Assembly: GCF_010468565.1 (NCBI RefSeq)
Contig: NZ_WUEG01000008.1
Location: 1 to 64,000, forward strand
Direction of reading: 5' to 3'
DNA from: Allomuricauda sp. TY007
Lineage (GTDB): Bacteria; Bacteroidota; Bacteroidia; Flavobacteriales; Flavobacteriaceae
Length of the DNA stretch: 64,000 nt
The notes under the pieces are model-generated. The model made no database searches. It had not been told where the DNA came from and worked only from the letters and a program-made list of their open reading frames with translations. Made by a program: the position numbers and the translations under genes. Positions 54,506 through 63,027 of the stretch are shown piece after piece (the stretch's first letter is position 1; every line of letters begins with the position of its first letter).

Positions 54506-56104
54506 TTAATACCCAGGATTCTGACTTAGATTGGTATTGGTATTCAATTCTTCCAAACCTATTGGAAACAATGTGGTATGTTCTCCTTGCGGCGTGTGAT
54601 TATACCAGTTTTTTGTCTGGTACACGCCAAATCGAATCATATCGGATCTTCTTCTGGCCTCTGCGGCAAATTCCCAACCCAATTCATCCAAAAAACGACC
54701 GTAAGGCACCGCTGATTGATCCCCTGGATTATCAATGGTTCCATCTTCGGCCAAAGTACCGTACTCTACTGTGGTGTCACCTTCCAATTCAGCTCCGGTA
54801 ACTGTTGCTTGGGCAGGGTTCTCAAAGGAACGCATACGCACTTCGGTTACAATGGCTGCTGCTTCATCGCTCTTGTTGGTTCTAAGGAGTGCTTCGGCCT
54901 TCATCATGAGTACATCGGTATATCGCAAGAAGGGAAAATCAACACTTAGTCCTCCTGTTGCTCCTGATTCTATCTCATATTTTCCACATCGGAAACCATC
55001 GGTAAAATCACAATCATAAATACTTGGCATTTCCTTTCTCAAGGTCATTACCACACTACCATCCGATGCATTCAATTGATCTCCCATCAACCAAGTATCC
55101 TCCAAACGGTTGTCGTTTGGATCATAACTATCTATAAACTGTGGGTTACAGCTAGATCCACCCCATGGCTGGGCCTGCATATCAAAAACCAATCGATGAT
55201 CGGGCAAAAGCATTTTCATGTGAGCACTCCATTGTCCCGCAAAAATTTGATCATAGGGTATGGCAAACACCATTTCTGGATTGGTTTCATTATCTGTTTT
55301 GAAAATGTCGGAATAACTAGGCGACAATTCAAATGCATTACTGTTGATGATTTCGTTACAAGCTTCTATGACCTTGCTCCATTGTGGGGTTCCGGTGTAC
55401 ACTTCGGCATTGAGATATACTCTGGCCAATACGTGATAAGCGGCCCATTTGGTCATACGTCCGTATGTAGATTGATCAACGGTTTCTGTTAAGCTAGGTA
55501 TAACCTCGGTCAATTCAGATACTATAAAGTTGTATACCTCTGTACGGCTACTTTGTACCGGAAGTTCATCGCTATAGCTTGCAATGATTGGTACATTTCC
55601 GTGGGTGTCCACCAACATGGAATAGTATAGGGCCCTTAACGCTCTCATTTCGGCAACGATGGATGCTGCTTGCTCCTCACTAACGGGAAGTTCTCCCGAT
55701 TCTATCTGAAGTATTACCCTGTTGGCACTATTGATCCCGTTGAAACAGCTAATCCATGTGTTTCTTGGCTGCCATTGGGTCTCTGTCCATTCGTGGAAAT
55801 GCATCCGCTTGTAGGTACCTCCATCATCCCATCCGTTGGGTCTTGTTGGGGTTACAAACATATCGCCAGGTTCTTCCTGTAGATCAAAATATCCTTGCCA
55901 TCCCATTACAAAACGCATGGGTGTGTAGGCCGAGGCCATTACCGAAATTATATCCGACTCGGATGGCGTGAACGAAGACTCGGTTACTTCCGAGAACACT
56001 TCTTCTTCCAGGTCGGTACATCCGATTGGCAGCAACAATAAGCTGACAAGGAGTGTCAATAATTTTATTTTAAGTGAAATCACTTTGTTCGTTATATTTT
56101 TCAT
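54506..56104 (-). CDS. SusD/RagB-family nutrient-binding lipoprotein
   Basis: This 532-residue outer-surface lipoprotein has a signal ending in LPIGC (Cys 29). It shows the SusD TPR-like core: an N-terminal segment with ESDIISVMASAYTPMR, ARVYLNAEVYTGTPQWSKVI, a FPFLRYTDVLMMKAEALLR segment, and a C-terminal LGWEFAAEARRRSDMIRFG. It forms the lid of the SusC transporter and binds the ligand; here I infer Hyp-rich glycopeptide or arabino-oligosaccharide. It follows the SusC gene by 12 bases. No SusE/F-type gene accompanies it. Confidence 0.95.
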   Translation of the reverse strand: MKNITNKVISLKIKLLTLLVSLLLLPIGCTDLEEEVFSEVTESSFTPSESDIISVMASAYTPMRFVMGWQGYFDLQEEPGDMFVTPTRPNGWDDGGTYKRMHFHEWTETQWQPRNTWISCFNGINSANRVILQIESGELPVSEEQAASIVAEMRALRALYYSMLVDTHGNVPIIASYSDELPVQSSRTEVYNFIVSELTEVIPSLTETVDQSTYGRMTKWAAYHVLARVYLNAEVYTGTPQWSKVIEACNEIINSNAFELSPSYSDIFKTDNETNPEMVFAIPYDQIFAGQWSAHMKMLLPDHRLVFDMQAQPWGGSSCNPQFIDSYDPNDNRLEDTWLMGDQLNASDGSVVMTLRKEMPSIYDCDFTDGFRCGKYEIESGATGGLSVDFPFLRYTDVLMMKAEALLRTNKSDEAAAIVTEVRMRSFENPAQATVTGAELEGDTTVEYGTLAEDGTIDNPGDQSAVPYGRFLDELGWEFAAEARRRSDMIRFGVYQTKNWYNHTPQGEHTTLFPIGLEELNTNTNLSQNPGY

Positions 56105-56116
56105 AATCTTATTTTT

Positions 56117-59113
56117 TTAGAATGTGAAGTTGATACCCAATGTGAATGTCCTGATGGAAGGATATTTATCCCTCTCATCATTACCAGGGGACAATCCATT
56201 TCTGTTCACTTCAGGGTCTATCCCCTTATACCCTGTTATGGTAGCCAAGTTTAGACCTGATGCGTAAATACGGAAGCTCTGGGCAAACTTAATGGCATCT
56301 TTTGGCAAGGTGTAGCCCAAGGTAACATTGTCTATCTTCAAGAAGTCCCCATCTTCTACATAATAACTCACAAACCGCTGCACATCTTGCAATACGGCTT
56401 TGCCGTAAACCATATCGTAAGCAGAATCCAAGGTATTGTAGCTTATTGTTGGGTTTTCATAGAACATACGGGAGAAATTCAATATCTGATAGTCCAATGC
56501 GCCTCTTAAATTGACCATTAAATCCCAGTTCTTGTACCTTACCGTATTGTTCCAACTGTAGTATGCCTTTGGCAGTCCGTTACCCAATACCTGTCTGTCA
56601 TCATTAGTGGCCTCGGTGGCCGGAACCAAAGATCCATCAGGTCTTTCTATGACCCAAATACCGTCATCGGTAATGTCAACACTTTTAAGTCCATAAAAAT
56701 TACCGATCGGTTGGCCTTCTTGCACACGGTGCGTACTTATTTGGATAGGCTCTCCGGTGTAGCCTTCATCAAAGAAATCATTGGTCAACTGGAATTCATC
56801 ATTGGAAAGCGACATGATTTCGTTGGTGTTTGTAGAATATGTCAAGTTAGCGGTCCACTGAAAATTATCTGTTTGGAACGGAGTTACATTCAATAAAAAC
56901 TCTAGACCGGTATTCTTGATTTGCGCAACGTTGGCGGCAATGGTACCGAAAAAGTATGGAGGTGTTGGCACACTATAATTGAACAATGCATCCTTTGTAG
57001 TTCTGTTATAATAATCAACAGATCCATTGATTCGTCCATCAAGAACACCAAAGTCCAATCCCAGGTTAAACTCTTCCTTTTTCTCCCAACGTAAATTTGG
57101 ATTGGCATTACGTGAAGGTATCAGTTGCCTTACCCATTGTCCGTTATTTAAGAAATAATCTCCGTAGGTAAGTCCGCTCAATGATTGATAATTGGAACCT
57201 GCATTGATTCCGGTAACCCCAAAACCAGTCCTTAACTTTAGGTTGGAAAGCCAATCCCAATTTTCTGCAAAGGATTCTTGGTTTACACGCCATCCCACTG
57301 ACACACCTGGAAAATTACCCCATTTATAATCCTCACCAAATCGAGAGGAACCTTCACGGCGCAAACTTGCCATTAACAAATAGCGATCATCATAATTATA
57401 AGTGACCCTAGAGAAGAACGCAATCAATTTATCGGAATTCTTGTAGCTGCCCATTCCGGCCTCACCCAATTGAAGTCCTTGTCCGCTACCAAGGTTGTTA
57501 TAAGTAAAGCCATCTGTTGGAAAACGTCGGTTTGTGGCCCAAAAGCCTTCGTTGGTATTATCTTCATAATTGTAACCTACCAAACCTGTTACTTTGTGTT
57601 TTCCGAAGCTATTGTCGTAATCCACGGTAAACTGGCCATAATTTCCTACATAATCATCCGTTCCCCTAGAAGCAAATCCCTCTTGTCCGTTTTTTGTGGT
57701 CGAAACATGATCCTTGGTTTGGTAAAACCCTCTAATATTTGAATTTCCTTTACGGGTATATAATCCCTTAACGGTAACATGATCTCCAAAATCATAACTC
57801 AAGGAAAAGTCAAACCTTGTGTTTCTATACCTGTTCTGGCCTATGGTCTCTTCAATATACGCAACTGGGTTATCGTAGAAATATACATCTCTTTCGTACC
57901 AGCTTCCATCTTCATTGTATACCGGCTCAGTAGGGTTCCTAATAATGGCCTGTCTATATATGTATGGATTAAAACTTTCACCGTCACCAAGGGCATTATA
58001 TGTTTGTTCGCTTAAAATCACCCCAACATTGGCCTTTAATCGGTTGTCGAACATCGCGTGGTTTACACTTACTCTCGCTGTGTGTTTTTTATTGTCCGAT
58101 TTCTGAAAAATACCCTCTATATCTCGATAGTTCAAAGAAGCTGTCATATTGGAAGTTGAGTTCCCTCCCCTGAAAATAAGGTTGTGTACTTGGCTAAAGG
58201 CATCTCGGGTAATCTCATCAACCCAATCTGTATTTGCGCCAAAATCTTGAAGATTGGCCCCATTAAAGGTGTATCCCTTTTCAAATTTTTGTCTTAGTTC
58301 ACCTGCATCCAAAAAGTTCATTCGGTTGGCTATGGTAGAAAGTGAAGCGTACCCATTATACTCAATGGTCGATTTCATATCATTTGTTCCTTTCTTTGTT
58401 GTGATGATGATCACACCATTGGTGCCCCGGGTACCATATATTGCCGTAGCGGAACCATCTTTAAGTACATCAATGGATTCGATATCCTCGGGTGCCACGG
58501 TATTTAAACTCCCCGGAACCCCATCGACCAAAACCAAGGGGTTGGTCCCACCCAAAATTGAAGATGTACCCCTTAAATTAATTTGTGTGCCCTCGGTAGG
58601 GTCACCTGATGGAGCAGATACCGATAGACCGGCAACCTTACCCTGAATAAGTTGCGCCGCATCCTTTACGTTACCCTGCACAAAATCCTCCGATTTTACC
58701 GTTGCCACCGAACTGGTTACATCGGCACGTTTTTGCGTACCATACCCGATCACTACCACCTCCGATAGTTGTTGCAAGTCCTCTTTCAATACCACATTTA
58801 TAGTGGATTTTCCTTGTACCGGGATTTCCTGACTCACAAAACCTAAATAAGAAAACACCAATACTGCATCGGATTGCGAGGTGGTAATCTCATAATTCCC
58901 ATCAAAATCGGTAGCAGAACCATTTGTGGAGTTCTTCTCCAATACAGCTGCCCCTGCAATAGGGATTCCCTGCTCGTCCGTAATGCTACCCGTAACCGTC
59001 TGTTGGGAAAACCCAGCTTGCGCCATGAAAACGCAAAACAAGGACAAAACAATCTGTTTTTTAAGACAATTGGTTCCCAGACATTCTTTAAATAAAAAGT
59101 TAGCCAATTTCAT
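56117..59113 (-). CDS. SusC/RagA-family TonB-dependent outer-membrane transporter
   Basis: This 998-residue protein has a signal peptide with an unusually long N-terminal part (about 37 residues). A CarboxypepD-reg-like domain (about 38-115, TVTGSITDEQGIPIAGAAV) follows, then the TonB-box/plug region with VVVIGYGTQKRADVTSSVA and a 22-strand barrel ending in GINFTF. There is no N-terminal STN domain, so it is not a FecA-type signalling receptor. It forms the energy-driven import channel with the SusD partner. The upstream region carries the shared element at 59262 and a possible -7 element TAAGTTTA (59226-59219). Confidence 0.95.
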   Translation of the reverse strand: MKLANFLFKECLGTNCLKKQIVLSLFCVFMAQAGFSQQTVTGSITDEQGIPIAGAAVLEKNSTNGSATDFDGNYEITTSQSDAVLVFSYLGFVSQEIPVQGKSTINVVLKEDLQQLSEVVVIGYGTQKRADVTSSVATVKSEDFVQGNVKDAAQLIQGKVAGLSVSAPSGDPTEGTQINLRGTSSILGGTNPLVLVDGVPGSLNTVAPEDIESIDVLKDGSATAIYGTRGTNGVIIITTKKGTNDMKSTIEYNGYASLSTIANRMNFLDAGELRQKFEKGYTFNGANLQDFGANTDWVDEITRDAFSQVHNLIFRGGNSTSNMTASLNYRDIEGIFQKSDNKKHTARVSVNHAMFDNRLKANVGVILSEQTYNALGDGESFNPYIYRQAIIRNPTEPVYNEDGSWYERDVYFYDNPVAYIEETIGQNRYRNTRFDFSLSYDFGDHVTVKGLYTRKGNSNIRGFYQTKDHVSTTKNGQEGFASRGTDDYVGNYGQFTVDYDNSFGKHKVTGLVGYNYEDNTNEGFWATNRRFPTDGFTYNNLGSGQGLQLGEAGMGSYKNSDKLIAFFSRVTYNYDDRYLLMASLRREGSSRFGEDYKWGNFPGVSVGWRVNQESFAENWDWLSNLKLRTGFGVTGINAGSNYQSLSGLTYGDYFLNNGQWVRQLIPSRNANPNLRWEKKEEFNLGLDFGVLDGRINGSVDYYNRTTKDALFNYSVPTPPYFFGTIAANVAQIKNTGLEFLLNVTPFQTDNFQWTANLTYSTNTNEIMSLSNDEFQLTNDFFDEGYTGEPIQISTHRVQEGQPIGNFYGLKSVDITDDGIWVIERPDGSLVPATEATNDDRQVLGNGLPKAYYSWNNTVRYKNWDLMVNLRGALDYQILNFSRMFYENPTISYNTLDSAYDMVYGKAVLQDVQRFVSYYVEDGDFLKIDNVTLGYTLPKDAIKFAQSFRIYASGLNLATITGYKGIDPEVNRNGLSPGNDERDKYPSIRTFTLGINFTF

Positions 59114-59261
59114 AATACATGTTAATTAGTTGAGTTAATTTTTCCTGTAAAAACCATTGCTCAGCATCGTTAATATTGATTTAAAGATTAATAAGCGTTA
59201 ATTTTACACTTGTAAATGTAAACTTATGTATCAGAAGATTTCTGGAAATATTATCCGGTTT

Positions 59262-59277
59262 TGATATTATATTGACC
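59262..59277 (-). promoter_or_regulatory. Shared regulatory element, copy 3
   Basis: TGATATTATATTGACC lies 149 bases upstream of the SusC start codon and 35 bases from a possible -7 element. It matches copy 2 at 15 of 16 positions. The rest of 59114-59500 is A/T-rich and holds no gene; TTTACACTTGTAAA at 59203-59216 is a further inverted repeat. Confidence 0.5.
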
Positions 59278-59500
59278 AATCAAGGCTATTTTCCTTATCA
59301 TAATCGACTTAATCCTATCAATACACCTATATTAAGTATAATTTCCACACTTATTTCTATGAAATTGATTTTATTAAAAATTAGGATGATACCCTTTTTA
59401 CCTTCCGTATAATCCTATCCCAAAAAAAGAAACACATCATTCCTCCAACTCAAATTAAGTGCAGATAAAACCCTAACTTTAAAAGCCAATTTTTTAGACT

Positions 59501-60871
59501 TTGTACACCATCATCGACATAGAAACCACAGGTAACGGAATCAAGGGAAATAAGATTACCGAAATCTCTATTTTTAAATATGATGGCAACCAAATCGTGG
59601 ATGAATTCACTTCACTGGTAAACCCTCAATGTCCCATTCCCTATTTTATAACCGGACTTACAGGAATTGACGACCAAATGGTGCAAAATGCACCTACCTT
59701 CCCGGAAATTGCAGATACTGTAAAATTTATTACGGAGGGTTGCATTTTTGTGGCCCACTCCGTTAATTTTGACTACGGTGTCATTAAAGAAGAGTTTAGG
59801 CAAATTGGCATTGATTTTACTCGTAAAAAGCTCTGTACGGTACGTTTATCCCGTAAATTGATTCCCGGTCTACGTTCTTACAGTCTGGGAAAGTTGTGTT
59901 CTGCGGTCCAAATTCCCTTGGTGGACCGCCACCGTGCCCGGGGCGATGCGCATGCTACAGTTCTTTTATTTGAAAAACTTTTGAGAAAACCTGAATCAGA
60001 GGTGGTTTTTAAAAAGTTTTTGAACGCCCGAAGTCAAGAAGCTACCCTTCCTCCCCATCTGCCCAAAGCTGTTTTTGACAAGATTCCCCAAAAACCCGGT
60101 ATCTATTATTTTATGAACCAAAAAGGGGAAATTATTTATGTGGGAAAGGCCATCAACCTAAAAAAAAGGGTATTGGGACACTTTTACGACAAGAGCAAGA
60201 AAGAAATCCAAATGTGCAGTGAGACAGCCCACATTGATTTTAAATTGGCCGGCAGCGAATTAGTGGCCCTTTTAATGGAATCCGCAGAAATAAAAAGATT
60301 GTTTCCACCCTATAACCGTGCCCAAAAAAGAACTGGACGGCAATACGCCATTTTTGCCTACGAAGACCGAAATGGAATTATGCACCTTGCCTACAATACC
60401 ATTAAAGGGGTTCCCAACCCATTAAAAGTGATTCATAACCAAACAGAGTGCCGAGCATATTTGGAAGAAGTCTGCAAAAGTTTTTTGCTCTGCCCAAGGT
60501 ATTGCCATTTACAACAGACCAATGCGGCTTGTTCCCATCATGAGATAAATTCCTGCGAAGGTGTTTGTAGGGGTGATGAAAATCCTGAAGATTACAACCA
60601 AAAGGTCGAGGAAGCTATTGACCACATGAAAATGTTGTCGTCCGAAGTCAGGATCATCAAAGAAAAAGGCAGGGTCGAAAATGAAAGTGCCGTGGTTTTG
60701 ATTGCGGATGGTATTTACAAAGGCTTTGGCTTTATCGATACGGACATAGAGATATCTACCCTAGAAGATGTAGAAGCTTTTATTACCCCACAGAAACATA
60801 CGGTGGAAACCGAAAGTATTCTTACCCAATATTTTTTGAAACACGACAAGAGTCAAATACTTGTCCATTAA
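59501..60871 (+). CDS. Exonuclease (DnaQ-like) and GIY-YIG endonuclease fusion
   Basis: This 456-residue protein combines two nuclease domains. Residues 1-170 form a DEDDh exonuclease like the DNA polymerase III epsilon subunit (IIDIETTG, NFDYGVIKEEF, HRARGDAHAT). Residues about 195-285 form a GIY-YIG domain like the N-terminus of UvrC or Cho (PGIYYFMNQKGEIIYVGKAINLKKRV). A Cys-containing region (LCPRYCHL, CSHHEINSCEGVC) follows. It probably works in DNA repair. The start must be the TTG at 59501 because an in-frame TAG lies three bases upstream and the protein begins exactly at the exonuclease motif. Confidence 0.9.
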   Translation: MYTIIDIETTGNGIKGNKITEISIFKYDGNQIVDEFTSLVNPQCPIPYFITGLTGIDDQMVQNAPTFPEIADTVKFITEGCIFVAHSVNFDYGVIKEEFRQIGIDFTRKKLCTVRLSRKLIPGLRSYSLGKLCSAVQIPLVDRHRARGDAHATVLLFEKLLRKPESEVVFKKFLNARSQEATLPPHLPKAVFDKIPQKPGIYYFMNQKGEIIYVGKAINLKKRVLGHFYDKSKKEIQMCSETAHIDFKLAGSELVALLMESAEIKRLFPPYNRAQKRTGRQYAIFAYEDRNGIMHLAYNTIKGVPNPLKVIHNQTECRAYLEEVCKSFLLCPRYCHLQQTNAACSHHEINSCEGVCRGDENPEDYNQKVEEAIDHMKMLSSEVRIIKEKGRVENESAVVLIADGIYKGFGFIDTDIEISTLEDVEAFITPQKHTVETESILTQYFLKHDKSQILVH

Positions 60872-60888
60872 AGCATCTTACCCTTAAG

Positions 60889-61665
60889 CTATGCTTCTGG
60901 CTTTAAAGTCACTTTAAAACGAACTGAATCATTCAGTTTTTGAAACCCTTGATGCAAATCCGTCTGTTTTACGGCATAGGGATAAAATGAAATAGGTTCA
61001 ATGCATACCATATTCCGCACCTCTGTCCAGCACATAAAATTTCCAAAACCTTCGGTTTTAATGGTGATTTCCTTCTCATCTTTTAATGTGATGGAAGTAC
61101 AATCTGCCACTTGAAGCGCTCGATTGCCAAAGGCCAAAACCTTCTCTAACGTAATTTCTTGTCCCTTGGCCACAATAATCGGTGATTTTGAATGCAATTT
61201 AAAAGCAGGGTGATATCCTAACATAAAAGGCATCCCTTCTTCTCCCAAAACTTTAAAATGAACTTCCAGCCCATCATCGGTCAACAAAAAGGATTTCTCG
61301 AACCTAAAATTGTAAGGCCATGATAAAAGCGCTTCGGTAGATTTTTCTGGAAATTTTGAATTGGGAACTTTGGTTCCCGATCGGTATTGCTTTACAAAAA
61401 CGGCAGAAGTATCGGTTTGGTGCTCCAACTCGTATGCCATTTGGCGCAAAAGTCCATGTTGGTCTTGAATTGCATCCCCTTTAGGTGTTTTTACACGAAA
61501 ATCAGACTCGTTTACTGGGCCGATTATCGGGAACATTTCAGTATCGGCGCTGCCCCACCCCGGGCTTCCTTTTTGGTGAATAAATTCGTGTCCGTTTACT
61601 TCATAGCCCACAAGTTCCCCCACATCAATCTTTACTATGGAAGTATTTGTTTTTAGTGTTACCAT
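60889..61665 (-). CDS. Aldose 1-epimerase-like protein (YeaD/LacX type)
   Basis: This 258-residue cytosolic galactose-mutarotase-fold protein is shorter than GalM and lacks a signal peptide. It shows GSPGWGSADTEMFPIIGP, DQHGLLRQM with the family His, LGYHPAFKL with the second His, and MVCIEPISFYP near the end. LacX/YeaD-type proteins are mutarotases or sugar-phosphate epimerase homologues of uncertain substrate. Its ATG overlaps the stop of the M20 peptidase gene (TAATG), so the two are translationally coupled. Confidence 0.85.
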   Translation of the reverse strand: MVTLKTNTSIVKIDVGELVGYEVNGHEFIHQKGSPGWGSADTEMFPIIGPVNESDFRVKTPKGDAIQDQHGLLRQMAYELEHQTDTSAVFVKQYRSGTKVPNSKFPEKSTEALLSWPYNFRFEKSFLLTDDGLEVHFKVLGEEGMPFMLGYHPAFKLHSKSPIIVAKGQEITLEKVLAFGNRALQVADCTSITLKDEKEITIKTEGFGNFMCWTEVRNMVCIEPISFYPYAVKQTDLHQGFQKLNDSVRFKVTLKPEA

Positions 61666-62963
61666 TATTTGGTATTTATCAATCGGTAAATCAAAATGGC
61701 TGTACGTTTTGTCAACGCTTCAATGGTATTCAAGTTAACGGTTTCCTGAGGGGTATGTGCTCCAGAGCCCATAGTGCCCAATCCGTCCAAGCCATCCACA
61801 TAATTGGCAACAAAAGAGATATCGGCAGCACCTCTTTTGCCAGGGTCATAAGCCAATACCTCACCTTGTTTTAAATCCAAACTTACCTCGTTAAGTATGC
61901 TCAACAATGCACGATTTCCTTCTGTAGGCCCCATGGCAGGGTAGCTATCGGTAAAACTAATACTTGCTGAGGTCTGTGGAAGATTATTGGCTGCGATTTC
62001 CCTCATTTTGGCTCTAGCTCGTTCTTTTTGCTCTTCGGATATAAATCGAAGCCCACCTTTAACCACAGCTTTTTGAGCAACCACATTGGTTTTACCAAAG
62101 GCATCACCCCTGCTGGTCAGTTCATCATAATTCACAAAAGTTCCACCAAGCAGTACACCTGGATTAAAGGTTAGCAAATCCTCTCCCTTTACATCAGTGT
62201 AAAATTGATGTAGAATTCGGGACATTTCAAAAATGGCACCTGCTCCTGTATTTTCACTAAAAACACCAGAGGAATGTGCACGTTTACCCTCAACCTCAAC
62301 GGCCCATCCCGAGGACCCTCTTCTAGCAACAGTGGCATAGTTGAAGCCAGTGGAGGTTTCAAATCCCAAGGCAACATCGCTTCGCTTTGCGGCATCAATC
62401 AAATCCTTTCTACTGATGGACAAAGGTTTACCTGTACTCTCTTCGTCCCCAGTAAAGGCTACAATAATCTGTGCATCATCCAACAGACCATTGTCCGTCA
62501 ATGCTTTTAGGGCATACAGCACAATTACATCGCCGCCTTTCATATCGTTGCCACCCGGGGCATGGGCAATACTGTCGTTAACCATTTCAAAAGTTTGAAA
62601 CGGACTATCTTCCTCAAAAACGGTATCCAAATGACCAATAAGTAGTAGCTTTTTTCCTTTTGGGCCCGAGGTTTCGGCAAATAAATGACCTGAGCGATTC
62701 ATTTCGGCTGGCATTTCTATCCACTTGGTCTCAAATCCGATATTGTCAAAGGCATCTTTAAAAACCATCCCCACTTTTTTAACGCCTTCGGCATTAAGGG
62801 TACCGCTATTTATGTTCACTACCCTTTCCAAAAAATCAATTGCATCGGAATTATTTTTTTCAATGGTCGAAACAATCTTTTTTTCGGTTCTGGAAAGTTT
62901 TTGTGCAGTTATGGATGCAGTTAAAAGCAAAGCAAATAAGGTGGAATAATATTTAAATGTCAT
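61665..62963 (-). CDS. M20-family zinc peptidase, secreted
   Basis: This 432-residue protein has a cleavable signal peptide (about 20 residues). The di-zinc centre of M20 peptidases (glutamate carboxypeptidase/CPG2 type) is visible: His and Asp in LIGHLDTV, the bridging Asp in GGNDMKGG, the Glu pair in TGDEES, and a later His in GSGAHTPQET. The dimerisation domain lies about 205-320. It probably removes C-terminal or N-acylated amino acids in the periplasm. It is coupled to the downstream mutarotase-like gene. Confidence 0.92.
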   Translation of the reverse strand: MTFKYYSTLFALLLTASITAQKLSRTEKKIVSTIEKNNSDAIDFLERVVNINSGTLNAEGVKKVGMVFKDAFDNIGFETKWIEMPAEMNRSGHLFAETSGPKGKKLLLIGHLDTVFEEDSPFQTFEMVNDSIAHAPGGNDMKGGDVIVLYALKALTDNGLLDDAQIIVAFTGDEESTGKPLSISRKDLIDAAKRSDVALGFETSTGFNYATVARRGSSGWAVEVEGKRAHSSGVFSENTGAGAIFEMSRILHQFYTDVKGEDLLTFNPGVLLGGTFVNYDELTSRGDAFGKTNVVAQKAVVKGGLRFISEEQKERARAKMREIAANNLPQTSASISFTDSYPAMGPTEGNRALLSILNEVSLDLKQGEVLAYDPGKRGAADISFVANYVDGLDGLGTMGSGAHTPQETVNLNTIEALTKRTAILIYRLINTK

Positions 62964-63027
62964 GGTGGGTTATTTTGTTTGACAAGTTATCAATTTAGAT
63001 TGAAAAGCCCACATGGGAAAATAGCTT

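Noticed and set aside
22870..59113. A locus for pectic arabinan or arabinoxylan.
   Set aside because: No endo-arabinanase, xylanase, xylosidase operon, pectate lyase or uronate genes are present, whereas beta-arabinofuranosidases, peptidases and hydroxyproline catabolism are; not excluded for the arabinose operon alone.
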